From: CAYWNA01 sp964459305
Lineage (GTDB): Bacteria > Planctomycetota > Planctomycetia > Pirellulales > Pirellulaceae
DNA length: 64,000 bases
Reading direction: 5' to 3'
Assembly (NCBI GenBank): GCA_964459305.1
Contig: CAYWNA010000022.1
Span: 22,210-86,209, forward strand
Part shown: positions 51,049-59,419 of the stretch, in pieces
Position numbering within the stretch: position 1 is the stretch's first letter
Layout: every line of letters starts with the position of its first letter
Notes under the pieces: model-generated
What the model saw: only the letters and a program-made list of their open reading frames with translations
What the model was told of the DNA's origin: nothing
The model's database searches: none
Program-made: the position numbers and the translations under genes

Positions 51049-53169
51049 TCACAAACGCTTCAGTTCCGTCGGAGCGACATCGGACTGATACAACTTGAGC
51101 CGGCGTGCGAGTTCTCCCTGAACCTCTGGCGGCGCTGTTTCGATGGCCTTCGTCGCCCATTTGACTGCTTCATCAAAGCCATCCGCTGCGGCGCACGCAA
51201 TGGCATAGGTGTCCAGGCACCGCCATTGCCCCCACTCGGTCAACTCACAGGCCGTGCGTCCAAAATGCACGGCTCGCGGTCCGTCCCCAAGCGTTGGCGA
51301 AGTGGCCAGAAGCCACGCAGCTTCCCGATACCCAGCCGGTTCCTGCTTGTCGAGTTTCGTCGCTTTTATGAAATCGTCAAGGGCCGAGCGACCTCTTCCG
51401 AATGCGGCGTATGCCCGCCCTCGAACAATGTACGCCAAGGCCGATTTGGGACGGCGGTCCAAAGCAGCGGCGACATCGGCCATCGCCTCCTTCTCGTGGT
51501 TCATTTTCACATGGGCCCAGCCGCGTCCCAGCAACGCGGTGGCGAATACAGTTTCTTCGTTTTCTGTCAGTTGGTTCACATTGGCTTGGTCGATGATCTT
51601 GCCGAAATCCGCCTGCGCCTTATCCAATTCGCCGAGGTGCAACTGGGCAAAGCCGCGCATGAGATATGCCGATGGGAAATTCGGATCTTCAGCAAGCCAG
51701 CCCGTACAGTGCCCAACCGTCATCCTCTGCTCTGCCTGCGGTAGCCTCCCAAAAGGGTCGTGGACCGTCATCCATTCTGCTCGCAGTTTGTCGCATTTCC
51801 GGCCGCTTTCCACGCCCTTGGCCGTTGCGACTCGCAGTTCGTTCGGCAGAGCCCGGAGCACAGTCTCGCCCGTCATGATCTGTTGATCGAGCACCGCTGC
51901 CTGACGTTCGAGGGTCTGGATTTGCAGTGTATTTCGTTTGCGCATTGAGACTGCTTCTCGGCCAAGTTGCTCCACCTCAAGCCGGTTCATCTTTGCCTTG
52001 TCCAACATCGAGTTGGTTACAAATGCCTTTTGCTTGATCGCAGCGATTTCGGCCTGCGCCGCAAGCAAGGCGGCGAGCAGTTGCTTTCTTTGTTCGTACA
52101 GCCCTAACACCTTCTTTCGGCGCAGTTCGATGCCGGGATCGGGCTGCCGGGGTGGGGATACCTGCGGCTGAATGTCCGCGTCGTCCCTTGCCGGCTGGGG
52201 GATTTCCGGAGGGGCGTCTGCCGCCTTGTTGGCCGGTTTCGGAAACGCCATGTCAGCGCGTGCCACTTTCGCTCCGGGCTGGTTTCGGACACCGAGGAAG
52301 TCCGCCGGTTCTGTTGTCGGAGATGGCATAACGTCGGTAGCGGGCACCGTTTCTCGCGCCCCGCCGATGTCTGTGACCGCCACGTTGTCTGTGGTTGGGC
52401 TTTCTTGGACTTGCGGGACGACCGGGGCTGGCTGAGTGGGGACCGGTTGCGATTCCATGAGCGATGCATTGCCCGCGGGCTCGCTTTGCTCGATTTCAAC
52501 CACCGGCAGGCTGGGGCTTTTCTGGGATTCCGCCAGATTGGCGGTCTTCTCTGTCTCGCCCATCGATCCGTCGGAAGGCGTTGACGCAAGAACGGGGTCA
52601 TCGGCGGGCGTCGTTGCGGGTTCCGGGTCTTCCACGATGCCATCATTACCCACCGTCTCCACCGCCGTCGTGTCGGTCGGCGCGGGCTCTGGCGTTTGCT
52701 TGCTCGCATCGAGCGGTTCCGGGTGTGCCTCGGTCGTCGGTAGCTCAGCTACATCCGCTGTATCGTCTGAACCGCCACCGAGAAGGGCAAAAGCGGCTCC
52801 CACAGCGACAATCACGGAAACCACAATCGCACCAATGCCCACCATGTCCTTGGGCGAAAGTCGCCGCCGGGGGCGGGATTCTTCGGTCGGTGCGGATTGG
52901 GATTCTGGTTGCCCAGGCTGTACTGGGATTGGCGGACGCGTGGGGCTCGGCACCACCGGTTGTGAATCCGTCGAGAATCCTACCGCCGAGCCGTCTGCCG
53001 TCGGCGGGAACAGACCCTTGACAGCGGAGGCCCGAACCCATTTCCCGTCTTCTCCTTTTCTTACCAAGTCGGTAGGCCGCAGTTTCTTGTCTTTCGCCAG
53101 CTTGCGCATTGCATCTGAACTGAATGGTCCCGACTTGTGGTCATCGATTCTGCAATACCACTGCGACAT
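51049..53169 (-). CDS. GYF_2-domain and TPR membrane protein
   Basis: 706 aa from ATG 53169 (GGAGGGATGAT upstream). Residues 1-55 are a GYF_2 domain (MSQWYCRIDDHKSGPFSSDA, WVRASAVKGLFP), which binds proline-rich peptides. A Pro-rich stretch leads to a membrane helix at ~106-130 (MVGIGAIVVSVIVAVGAAFA). A long Thr/Pro/Glu linker follows, then a coiled coil (~370-440) and TPR-like repeats to the end (LGELDKAQADFGKIIDQ, AVKWATKAIETAPPEVQGEL). The GYF_2 domain faces the cytoplasm, the TPR part the periplasm. It is probably co-transcribed with cpaF, which may be its functional partner. Confidence 0.75.
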   Translation of the reverse strand: MSQWYCRIDDHKSGPFSSDAMRKLAKDKKLRPTDLVRKGEDGKWVRASAVKGLFPPTADGSAVGFSTDSQPVVPSPTRPPIPVQPGQPESQSAPTEESRPRRRLSPKDMVGIGAIVVSVIVAVGAAFALLGGGSDDTADVAELPTTEAHPEPLDASKQTPEPAPTDTTAVETVGNDGIVEDPEPATTPADDPVLASTPSDGSMGETEKTANLAESQKSPSLPVVEIEQSEPAGNASLMESQPVPTQPAPVVPQVQESPTTDNVAVTDIGGARETVPATDVMPSPTTEPADFLGVRNQPGAKVARADMAFPKPANKAADAPPEIPQPARDDADIQPQVSPPRQPDPGIELRRKKVLGLYEQRKQLLAALLAAQAEIAAIKQKAFVTNSMLDKAKMNRLEVEQLGREAVSMRKRNTLQIQTLERQAAVLDQQIMTGETVLRALPNELRVATAKGVESGRKCDKLRAEWMTVHDPFGRLPQAEQRMTVGHCTGWLAEDPNFPSAYLMRGFAQLHLGELDKAQADFGKIIDQANVNQLTENEETVFATALLGRGWAHVKMNHEKEAMADVAAALDRRPKSALAYIVRGRAYAAFGRGRSALDDFIKATKLDKQEPAGYREAAWLLATSPTLGDGPRAVHFGRTACELTEWGQWRCLDTYAIACAAADGFDEAVKWATKAIETAPPEVQGELARRLKLYQSDVAPTELKRL

Positions 53170-53342
53170 ATCATCCCTCCACGTCGACGGGTGACGCCCG
53201 GCGTGAAACGCCGAAAGGAAAAGCACCGACTCGACCGGACAACGGATTATACCCCCGACAGGCGAAGCGTTGCAAGCGATGGCGAGGTAGGCTCCAGCGC
53301 TCCTTCAACGCGTGAGTTCATGCGCCCGCGGCGGCCCACGAA

Positions 53343-54497
53343 TCAATCGCCGGCCAAGCGGATTGACTGAAACTGGCGGAGCGGTTCGTGCGACAGGAGT
53401 TGCTGGGCGAGTTTTCGATAGCCCGCGGCCAGCGGATGGCTGGCGTCTGCGTAATCCTCGCTGGGCAGGACGGCTGGAACATAGTGAGGGATCCCCTGCT
53501 CTGACAGCCAGGCTCCCACCGCACGCTTCCTCGTGCGATACACTCTGAGGCTCTCCTCGCCAAGCATATGTTCGTTGAACGGGCCAACGAGTACGAATAC
53601 CTCGTTCCCGCGCCGCTGGAGAATTTCAACTGTCCGCCGAAAACAACGCCACTGCAGCGACTCATCGAGTTCGACCCAGGGAGGTTTGAACTGCCGCATG
53701 CCCTTGGCTGTCCACGGTTTGGCCACTGGCTCCGGCGATGGGGGCTCGTCGGGCGAGGGTAACTCCAGCGTTAGTGCTCGAACCGGGTTAGCGTAGGGAT
53801 GCTCGATGGTCCACGCGGCGATATCCATGGTCTGAAAGTAGGCGATTCGCAGGTGATCGACCCATCCGAAAAACGGCACTTCACGACCGACGACAACGCC
53901 CAATCGCCGTGAGATCGACTCTTTGTAGCACGGCACGGGAGGCAAGAACTGTGAAACTAGCTTGGGGTGGTTGAAGGACGCCTCCTTCTGGCTTGATAGA
54001 TCGTGCCGCTCGGAACTCGTCCACAACAGGTTGCAGTGCACAACGATTTTCTTGCCCGATATGTCGCCACCGTAGTGTTCGACCAATCCGGCCATGGCGG
54101 CGGGATGAATGCCGTCGATGCCCAAACTGACGAAGCGATCGGCACCGCCCAGTTCGTTCAAGTAGTGTGTCAGCGTCTGATCTTTGGAAACATAATGTCC
54201 CCAGACCACGGAATCTCCCAACACCAGCGTCTTGTCTTCCGACGCCAGGCCGCGGCAGTAGCGGCGTATCAGCCAGTAGTCGTGACTGAGCCGATAAGGC
54301 ACGCGGTAATCGGTTTCCGGCTTGAACGTCTCGATTCGCTGCCACAGTACGGGAATCGCGTACAGCAATACCACCGTCACACACAAGGCCACCAACCACC
54401 CCCGCGGCGACAGTCGCACTTCGTTCGACGAGAACGGCACTTCGCGTTCTTCTGCTCCGAGTGATTGATCTTCCTGCCGCGCCACGGCGTTCTCCAT
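53343..54497 (-). CDS. AlgX/AlgJ-like SGNH acyl-transfer partner
   Basis: 384 aa from ATG 54497, which overlaps the stop of the MBOAT gene (TGATG). The frame opens at 54680 but the overlap supports 54497. One membrane helix at ~32-53 (LVALCVTVVLLYAIPVLW) anchors a periplasmic SGNH domain: VLGDSVVWGH (Ser block), DGIHPAAMAGL and YADASHPLAAGY (Asp/His block). Such proteins transfer acyl groups from an MBOAT protein to an extracellular polysaccharide, as AlgJ/AlgX with AlgI in alginate acetylation. The polymer here is unknown. Confidence 0.8.
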   Translation of the reverse strand: MENAVARQEDQSLGAEEREVPFSSNEVRLSPRGWLVALCVTVVLLYAIPVLWQRIETFKPETDYRVPYRLSHDYWLIRRYCRGLASEDKTLVLGDSVVWGHYVSKDQTLTHYLNELGGADRFVSLGIDGIHPAAMAGLVEHYGGDISGKKIVVHCNLLWTSSERHDLSSQKEASFNHPKLVSQFLPPVPCYKESISRRLGVVVGREVPFFGWVDHLRIAYFQTMDIAAWTIEHPYANPVRALTLELPSPDEPPSPEPVAKPWTAKGMRQFKPPWVELDESLQWRCFRRTVEILQRRGNEVFVLVGPFNEHMLGEESLRVYRTRKRAVGAWLSEQGIPHYVPAVLPSEDYADASHPLAAGYRKLAQQLLSHEPLRQFQSIRLAGD

Positions 54498-55873
54498 CAA
54501 AACTGAAAATAAATGAACGGCTGATCTCCAGACGCTGCGAACAATGCAACGTAGATGATCATGGCGACGACGATGGCTCCGCGTACCGGCGAAGGCCGCA
54601 AGAGCCATCGGCCTTTGGATTCGTAGATGTACTGATAGACCCACACGCTCGAAACCAATGCCAACAGCAGGATCGGGCACGCCGGATCAGCCACGGTGAA
54701 GGCAAAGATCCTGCTCACGATCAGCCATGCGTCCGAAATGGTCGCGGCCCTGAAAAAGACCCACGCGAACATCACAAACGAGAAGGTGAAAAGCTGCTTC
54801 GCGAACGTGGGTACACGCTCGCGGTAGAACAGCGACTTCTCCAGGCTTCGAGTCAGCGAGAAACCGGCCGCGTGTATCGCACCCCAAGCGACAAACGTCC
54901 ACGCCGCGCCGTGCCAGAGCCCCGATACGAGCATGGTCAGGCAGATGTTGCGGTAAGTGATGAGTTCGCCCTTGCGACTGCCTCCCAATGGGACATAGAC
55001 ATAATCACGAAACCAAGTGGACAGACTGATGTGCCACCGGCGCCAGAAGTCACCTAGCCCCGTCGCCAGGTAGGGATTGTTGAAGTTTAGCATCAAACGC
55101 AGACCCATCATCCGCCCCACGCCGCGAGCCATGTCGGTGTAGCCGCTGAAATCGAAGTAGATCTGCCAGCCGAAGGCAAAGGTCGCCAACAGCAGAGCCG
55201 GTGAATCGAATCTGTCCGGCGTTGCGTAAACCGGATCGGCATACAGGGCCAGGTAGTCTGCCAGGGCAACCTTCTTGAAGAGCCCTACGACGAACAGCGA
55301 GAGCCCGTCGGCCACATCGTCGCGAGTAATCGTCGGAGTCTGGCGCAGTTGAGGAAGCAGGTTCTTGGCCCGTTCGATCGGCCCGGCCACCAGTTGCGGA
55401 AACAAGGAAACGAACGTCGCATAGCGAATGAAACTGGACTCTCGATCGACGTTGCCCCGGTAGTAGTCGATCGTGTAACTCATCGACTGGAAGACATAGA
55501 ACGAAATGCCCACCGGCAACAGATAGCCAGGCTCGGAGATTTCGTACGGCAAACGCAGCGAGACCAACAAAGAGTTGATATTTTCGGTTACGAACCCGCC
55601 GTACTTGAAGAAGCCCAACAACCCCAAGTTGTTCACGATGCTAAGCCATAGCCACATCTTCCTCCGGCGGCTACGCGACATGCCGACGACCGCCAGGTAA
55701 TCGACGGTCGTAGACCACAAGATCAGCACTAGGTACAGCGGATTCCACCAGCCGTAGAACACGTACGAAGCCGCGAGTAACCAAGGCAGCTTGAAACGCG
55801 TGTTCTTTAGGAGGAGATAGCCCGGATAGACAATCAGAAAAAACAGTACGAACGTCCAGGTGTGAAACAGCAT
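54497..55873 (-). CDS. MBOAT-family O-acyltransferase (AlgI-like)
   Basis: 458 aa with about 11 hydrophobic segments. Typical AlgI-like features: FGWQIYFDFSGYTDMARGVG, FWRRWHISLSTWFRDYVYVP, and the catalytic His in VSGLWHGAAWTFVAWG. It moves an acyl group (usually acetyl) from the cytoplasm to a periplasmic acceptor. The downstream gene, with start overlapping its stop, supplies the SGNH partner. The two make a polysaccharide O-acylation unit without visible polymer synthesis genes nearby. GTG/ATG 55873 begins MLFHTWTFVLFFLIVYPG, as in the family. Confidence 0.9.
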   Translation of the reverse strand: MLFHTWTFVLFFLIVYPGYLLLKNTRFKLPWLLAASYVFYGWWNPLYLVLILWSTTVDYLAVVGMSRSRRRKMWLWLSIVNNLGLLGFFKYGGFVTENINSLLVSLRLPYEISEPGYLLPVGISFYVFQSMSYTIDYYRGNVDRESSFIRYATFVSLFPQLVAGPIERAKNLLPQLRQTPTITRDDVADGLSLFVVGLFKKVALADYLALYADPVYATPDRFDSPALLLATFAFGWQIYFDFSGYTDMARGVGRMMGLRLMLNFNNPYLATGLGDFWRRWHISLSTWFRDYVYVPLGGSRKGELITYRNICLTMLVSGLWHGAAWTFVAWGAIHAAGFSLTRSLEKSLFYRERVPTFAKQLFTFSFVMFAWVFFRAATISDAWLIVSRIFAFTVADPACPILLLALVSSVWVYQYIYESKGRWLLRPSPVRGAIVVAMIIYVALFAASGDQPFIYFQF

Positions 55874-55953
55874 GGAGGTGAACTGATCTACGCTTCCTCA
55901 AAGAGCCTTTTGGAGCAAGAGGCCCGGAAAGTGATTCGGCTTCTTGCATTTTT

Positions 55954-56006
55954 TTGCCACTCATATTCTTGCTCTAGTCGGGAGCGGGCAAGAATATGAA
56001 TGGCAA
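55954..56006. repeat. palindrome (family F) between MBOAT and FGE-HDAC genes
   Basis: Arms 55954-55972 and 55988-56006 (TTGCCACTCATATTCTTGC and its complement) differ at one base, 15-base loop. It follows the FGE-HDAC stop by 37 bases and may terminate its transcript. Confidence 0.8.
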
Positions 56007-56042
56007 GAAGATGGCAATCGTACAGAGCTATTCTCTCGTTTT

Positions 56043-58124
56043 TCACTGCTTTCCGCCAGGCTGCTGCACTAATGCGAGAACGTGCGCTTCCACCGAGGCA
56101 GCGAGTCCATCCAAATCGTAACCGCCCTCCAGCACCGAAACCAGCCGGCCTTTTGCGTGTTTGTCGGCAGTCTCTTTGACCACACGCGTCATCTGAGCGA
56201 AGCCTTCTTCGGTGACGTTCATCCCGCCCAGAGGATCACGGCCATGAGCGTCGAAACCCGCGGAAATCAGCACAAAGTCAGGCTCGAAATCGAGTACCGC
56301 CGGGCGGAGTTTCTCCTCGACGGCACCCACGAATTCCCGATCCCCTGAACCGGCCCGGAGCGGAACGTTGACCGTGTAGCCCCGCCCGTCGCCCGATCCC
56401 TTCTCGTCGGCCGCACCCGTGCCGGGGTAGAACGGATACCGATGGACGCCGAAGTAGAGCACGGTGGGATCGTCGTAGAACATGTTTTGCGTACCATTGC
56501 CGTGGTGAACGTCCCAGTCGACGATGAGCACTTTCGGCAGTTCATACTTCTGCTGAATGTACCGGGCAGCGATGGCCACGTTGTTAAACAGGCAGAAGCC
56601 CATGGCCCGGTCCGGCAACGCGTGATGTCCGGGTGGTCGTATCGCACAAAAAGCGTTGCGAACCTTTCCCGCCATTACGGCATCGATAGCCGCGATCACT
56701 CCTCCCACTGCCGTCACGGCCACTTCGTACGATTCTTTCGAGGCAGGGGCATCGCGTGAGTCCACATAGCCCATATCTCGATCACAACTTCTCTTGACTC
56801 GCTTCACGTACTCCGCCTTGTGAACGGAAGTAAGCCATTCCTCGCCAACTGCCGCCGGTTTGAGCTTTACCAGTTGCGAACGCAATCCCTTGGCTTCCAG
56901 CCTCTCGACGATCGCCGTCAGCCGTTCGGGACGTTCCGGATGACCGGCGCCCGTTTTGTGCCGAAGATAGATGTCGTCGTACAGCAGGCCCGTCCGTACA
57001 GGCCGATCAGCGGTGTCAGACGCTTCCGGGCTCGACACCAATAGCAGACCGTTGATGCCGGCGTGCGTCCGCCCCACTCGTTTAACCGCAAGCCGGAGGC
57101 GTGCGCGAGGAGACTCGCATGCCTCCGGCTTGCGGTCAAACGAGGACTGCCGCCGAGTTGACACTTTGCCAGGCGGAGGCTCCGCAGAGTCAATGCTCTC
57201 CTCCTTCGCCGGCTCTCCAGCCGGGCCATCCTTTTCGATCTGTCCCTCTGAAAGTGCCTTTCTTACGCACCGAAACCCCACAGCGTCCTGAGCAAAACAC
57301 GCATCGGAGAAGCCGGGTTCGGCGCCTACACGGCGAGCGGTTCGGCAGGCGTCAGGACTGCAATTCCAAGCACCGCCGCGAAGCACGTACCTTTCGCCCT
57401 CCTTTGGCCCGCGAGGATTTTGCCCAGGGCTTTCGCCGTAGTAGGTTTCGCCATACACGTCATTGCACCATTCAGCCACATTCCCGTGCATGTCGAGCAG
57501 GCCCCACGCATTTGGCTTCTTTTGCCCAACAGGGTGCGTCTTCTTGCCCGAATTCTCGGCATACCATGCGTGCTGCTTGAGAAGACGTGGATTCGAACTG
57601 AAGTGAAACTCGGTGTCGCTCCCGGCGCGGCAGGCGTATTCCCATTCCGCCTCCGTAGGAAGCCGGTACCCGTTAGTGTCGAAATTGCATTCGCCGGTCT
57701 CTTCATCGTAGCACGGATCGAGTCCTTCCTTGCGAGACCGTTCGTTGCAGTAGAGCGCGGCAATGTCCCAGCTGACCATTTCCACGGGCAGATCAGGCCC
57801 TTTGAAATGCGATGAACTGCCGCTGAGCCAAGGATTGCCACGAGCCAATTCGGCGCAATGCTCCTGCGTCATCTCATGACGGTCCATCAGAAACGCATCG
57901 ATCCACACGTCGTGAATCGGCGATTCATCCGATTCCCCGCCACGGCTTCCCATCTCAAACCGCCCGGCGGGAATCAACACCATCTCGATACCGCTTTTCG
58001 TAGCGACAACTTCCGGAGCTTTGTCCTCGATCTGCTGGCAGGAAGTCCCAGCAACGATCGCGAGGATCAAGATCCCTGATCTCCAAACAACGGCCGGGTC
58101 CGAAACCCCACGAGTATTTATCAT
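56043..58124 (-). CDS. lipoprotein fusion: formylglycine-generating enzyme plus class II histone deacetylase-like domain
   Basis: 693 aa. A signal with lipobox-like AGTSC (residues 1-30). Residues ~40-290 form an FGE/SUMF1 domain: MVLIPAGRFEMGS, RLPTEAEWEYACRAG, GNVAEWCNDVYGE and RGGAWNCSPDACR, where the two Cys of CxxxxC match the catalytic pair of true FGEs. A linker with residues ~327-350 encoded by a palindrome follows. Residues ~380-690 match class II HDACs: GHPERPERL, RPPGHHALPDRAMGF, VDWDVHHGNGTQ and SAGFDAHGRDPLGG (zinc ligands kept). FGE activates sulfatases; the HDAC part probably deacetylates a small amide or polyamine. The combination is not one I know. Confidence 0.85.
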   Translation of the reverse strand: MINTRGVSDPAVVWRSGILILAIVAGTSCQQIEDKAPEVVATKSGIEMVLIPAGRFEMGSRGGESDESPIHDVWIDAFLMDRHEMTQEHCAELARGNPWLSGSSSHFKGPDLPVEMVSWDIAALYCNERSRKEGLDPCYDEETGECNFDTNGYRLPTEAEWEYACRAGSDTEFHFSSNPRLLKQHAWYAENSGKKTHPVGQKKPNAWGLLDMHGNVAEWCNDVYGETYYGESPGQNPRGPKEGERYVLRGGAWNCSPDACRTARRVGAEPGFSDACFAQDAVGFRCVRKALSEGQIEKDGPAGEPAKEESIDSAEPPPGKVSTRRQSSFDRKPEACESPRARLRLAVKRVGRTHAGINGLLLVSSPEASDTADRPVRTGLLYDDIYLRHKTGAGHPERPERLTAIVERLEAKGLRSQLVKLKPAAVGEEWLTSVHKAEYVKRVKRSCDRDMGYVDSRDAPASKESYEVAVTAVGGVIAAIDAVMAGKVRNAFCAIRPPGHHALPDRAMGFCLFNNVAIAARYIQQKYELPKVLIVDWDVHHGNGTQNMFYDDPTVLYFGVHRYPFYPGTGAADEKGSGDGRGYTVNVPLRAGSGDREFVGAVEEKLRPAVLDFEPDFVLISAGFDAHGRDPLGGMNVTEEGFAQMTRVVKETADKHAKGRLVSVLEGGYDLDGLAASVEAHVLALVQQPGGKQ
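57077..57144. repeat. hairpin (family G) inside the FGE-HDAC coding sequence
   Basis: Arms 57077-57100 and 57121-57144 differ at one of 24 positions (CTCGTTTAACCGCAAGCCGG and on). The 20-base loop can itself pair partly (GCGCGAG and CTCGCAT). It is in frame with the gene and lies between the two domains. Confidence 0.9.
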
Positions 58125-58222
58125 CCGTTTGTCATTAGGTCACGGGTTATTGATCATTGGTCATTCGGGTGCTGAGCTGTCTCGTGAACGCACGCGAGAA
58201 TTCCCACTTGGACAAAGGGACC

Positions 58223-59419
58223 TCACGGTGCTGCCACCGGCACCCAATCCGGTTCTTTGTTGCAGTTGCCGTCGGTGGTGATGGCGACCCAACGGTTGGT
58301 GGCCGTCATATCGGCTACGCAGATGTTCCAGCCTTCGGCCCGGGCGCCCACGCCTTCCGGCGCTTGGCCCAATCGCTTCTTCGCGGGGCCGCGGGTGAAT
58401 ACGACGTACTTGCCGTCCGGCGGCCAGTCGATGTGATACACCTTGGTCGGTTTGGCGCTGGTGACCACGTCGCGCCCACCCGTCACTTTAGGACGCGGGC
58501 CGGTCAAATCCAAATCGGCCATTCGCAGAGCCCAATCCGACGGCGTCCACGCGATCCGTGTGCCATCGGGGCTGACCTCTGGTCGACAGCCTGGGATGCC
58601 CAGTTCGAAGACCCCGGTTCCATCGGCTTCGATGGCCAAAATGGCGTGTCGATATCCCATGCCTCCGTGTACGGTGCTGACAATCCACTTGCCACACGGG
58701 GACCAGCATACGCCGAACAGATGGCAGAGCTCGTCGTTGCGATGCGGACGGTGCTTGCCGCTGGCCAAGTCGTAAACGAACACTCCCTTGGTCGCGATGG
58801 ACGAGTAGGTAAACTCGTCGGATTCCCCCTTGAGATAGGCGATCGCCGTTCCATCGGGTTTCCAGAACGGCTGCCGGGCATTCTTGGCTATCAGCTTGCG
58901 GCCGCTGCCATCCGCATTCATGTAGTAGACGTTGCGTATCCTCGAAGCTCCCTGCCCTTCGTCCACCACAAAGCAGATCTTGCTGCCATCGCGCGATGCG
59001 TGAGGGTACAACTCGTCTACGTCGGGCGTGTTGGTGAGGTTCACCGGATCGGAACCGTCCGCATTGATCAGGAATAACTCCCAATTGTTGTCGCGGTACG
59101 TCTCGTACACGATCTTGTACGGAACATGTTTCAGTTCCTCCAAAAGCTCCTCGTCCGCTGCCGCGACGATCGGCGACCACGATCCTGCCAGCAAGAACAG
59201 GAGGCTTGCCACGGCGCAAAATGTTTTGGCTTTCGCGCGCGAAAACAGGAGGCCATTCGGGCAGGCGAAGGTTCGTAGTACCGCCTTCAGGCGGAATAGA
59301 ACATGGAAACGCTGACTGCCGCGCCGGCCGCCTAAAGGCGGTACTACAAACGAATGCGCAACATCGAAAACCTGCCGTCGATATTGGCGCGGGAAGGCCC
59401 TGCCTCTGCTATTCATCAT
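58223..59419 (-). CDS. secreted TolB/PD40 beta-propeller protein
   Basis: 398 aa from ATG 59419, which overlaps the preceding stop as ATGA and has GAGGAG upstream. The mature part starts after SLLFLLAGSWSPIVAAADEE (signal core ~residues 68-90). PD40 strands follow: YKIVYETYRDNNWELFLINA, DELYPHASRDGSKICFV, ARQPFWKPDGTAIAYLKGES. The N-terminal 60 residues ahead of the signal core are unusual and partly encoded by palindrome 59271-59351. A nearer start at an internal TTG/GTG is possible. It is similar to the gene upstream over its whole propeller. Confidence 0.75.
   Translation of the reverse strand: MMNSRGRAFPRQYRRQVFDVAHSFVVPPLGGRRGSQRFHVLFRLKAVLRTFACPNGLLFSRAKAKTFCAVASLLFLLAGSWSPIVAAADEELLEELKHVPYKIVYETYRDNNWELFLINADGSDPVNLTNTPDVDELYPHASRDGSKICFVVDEGQGASRIRNVYYMNADGSGRKLIAKNARQPFWKPDGTAIAYLKGESDEFTYSSIATKGVFVYDLASGKHRPHRNDELCHLFGVCWSPCGKWIVSTVHGGMGYRHAILAIEADGTGVFELGIPGCRPEVSPDGTRIAWTPSDWALRMADLDLTGPRPKVTGGRDVVTSAKPTKVYHIDWPPDGKYVVFTRGPAKKRLGQAPEGVGARAEGWNICVADMTATNRWVAITTDGNCNKEPDWVPVAAP
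59271..59351. repeat. palindrome (family B) inside the N-terminal part of the TolB-like gene
   Basis: Arms 59271-59294 and 59328-59351 share the family B core GTTCGTAGTACCG with 47705 and pair with two mismatches; the interior is 33 bases. It lies between the coupled ATG 59419 and the signal peptide. Confidence 0.85.

Noticed and set aside
54461..55057. 198-codon open frame on the plus strand
   Set aside because: It is antisense to the MBOAT gene, which has full family motifs.
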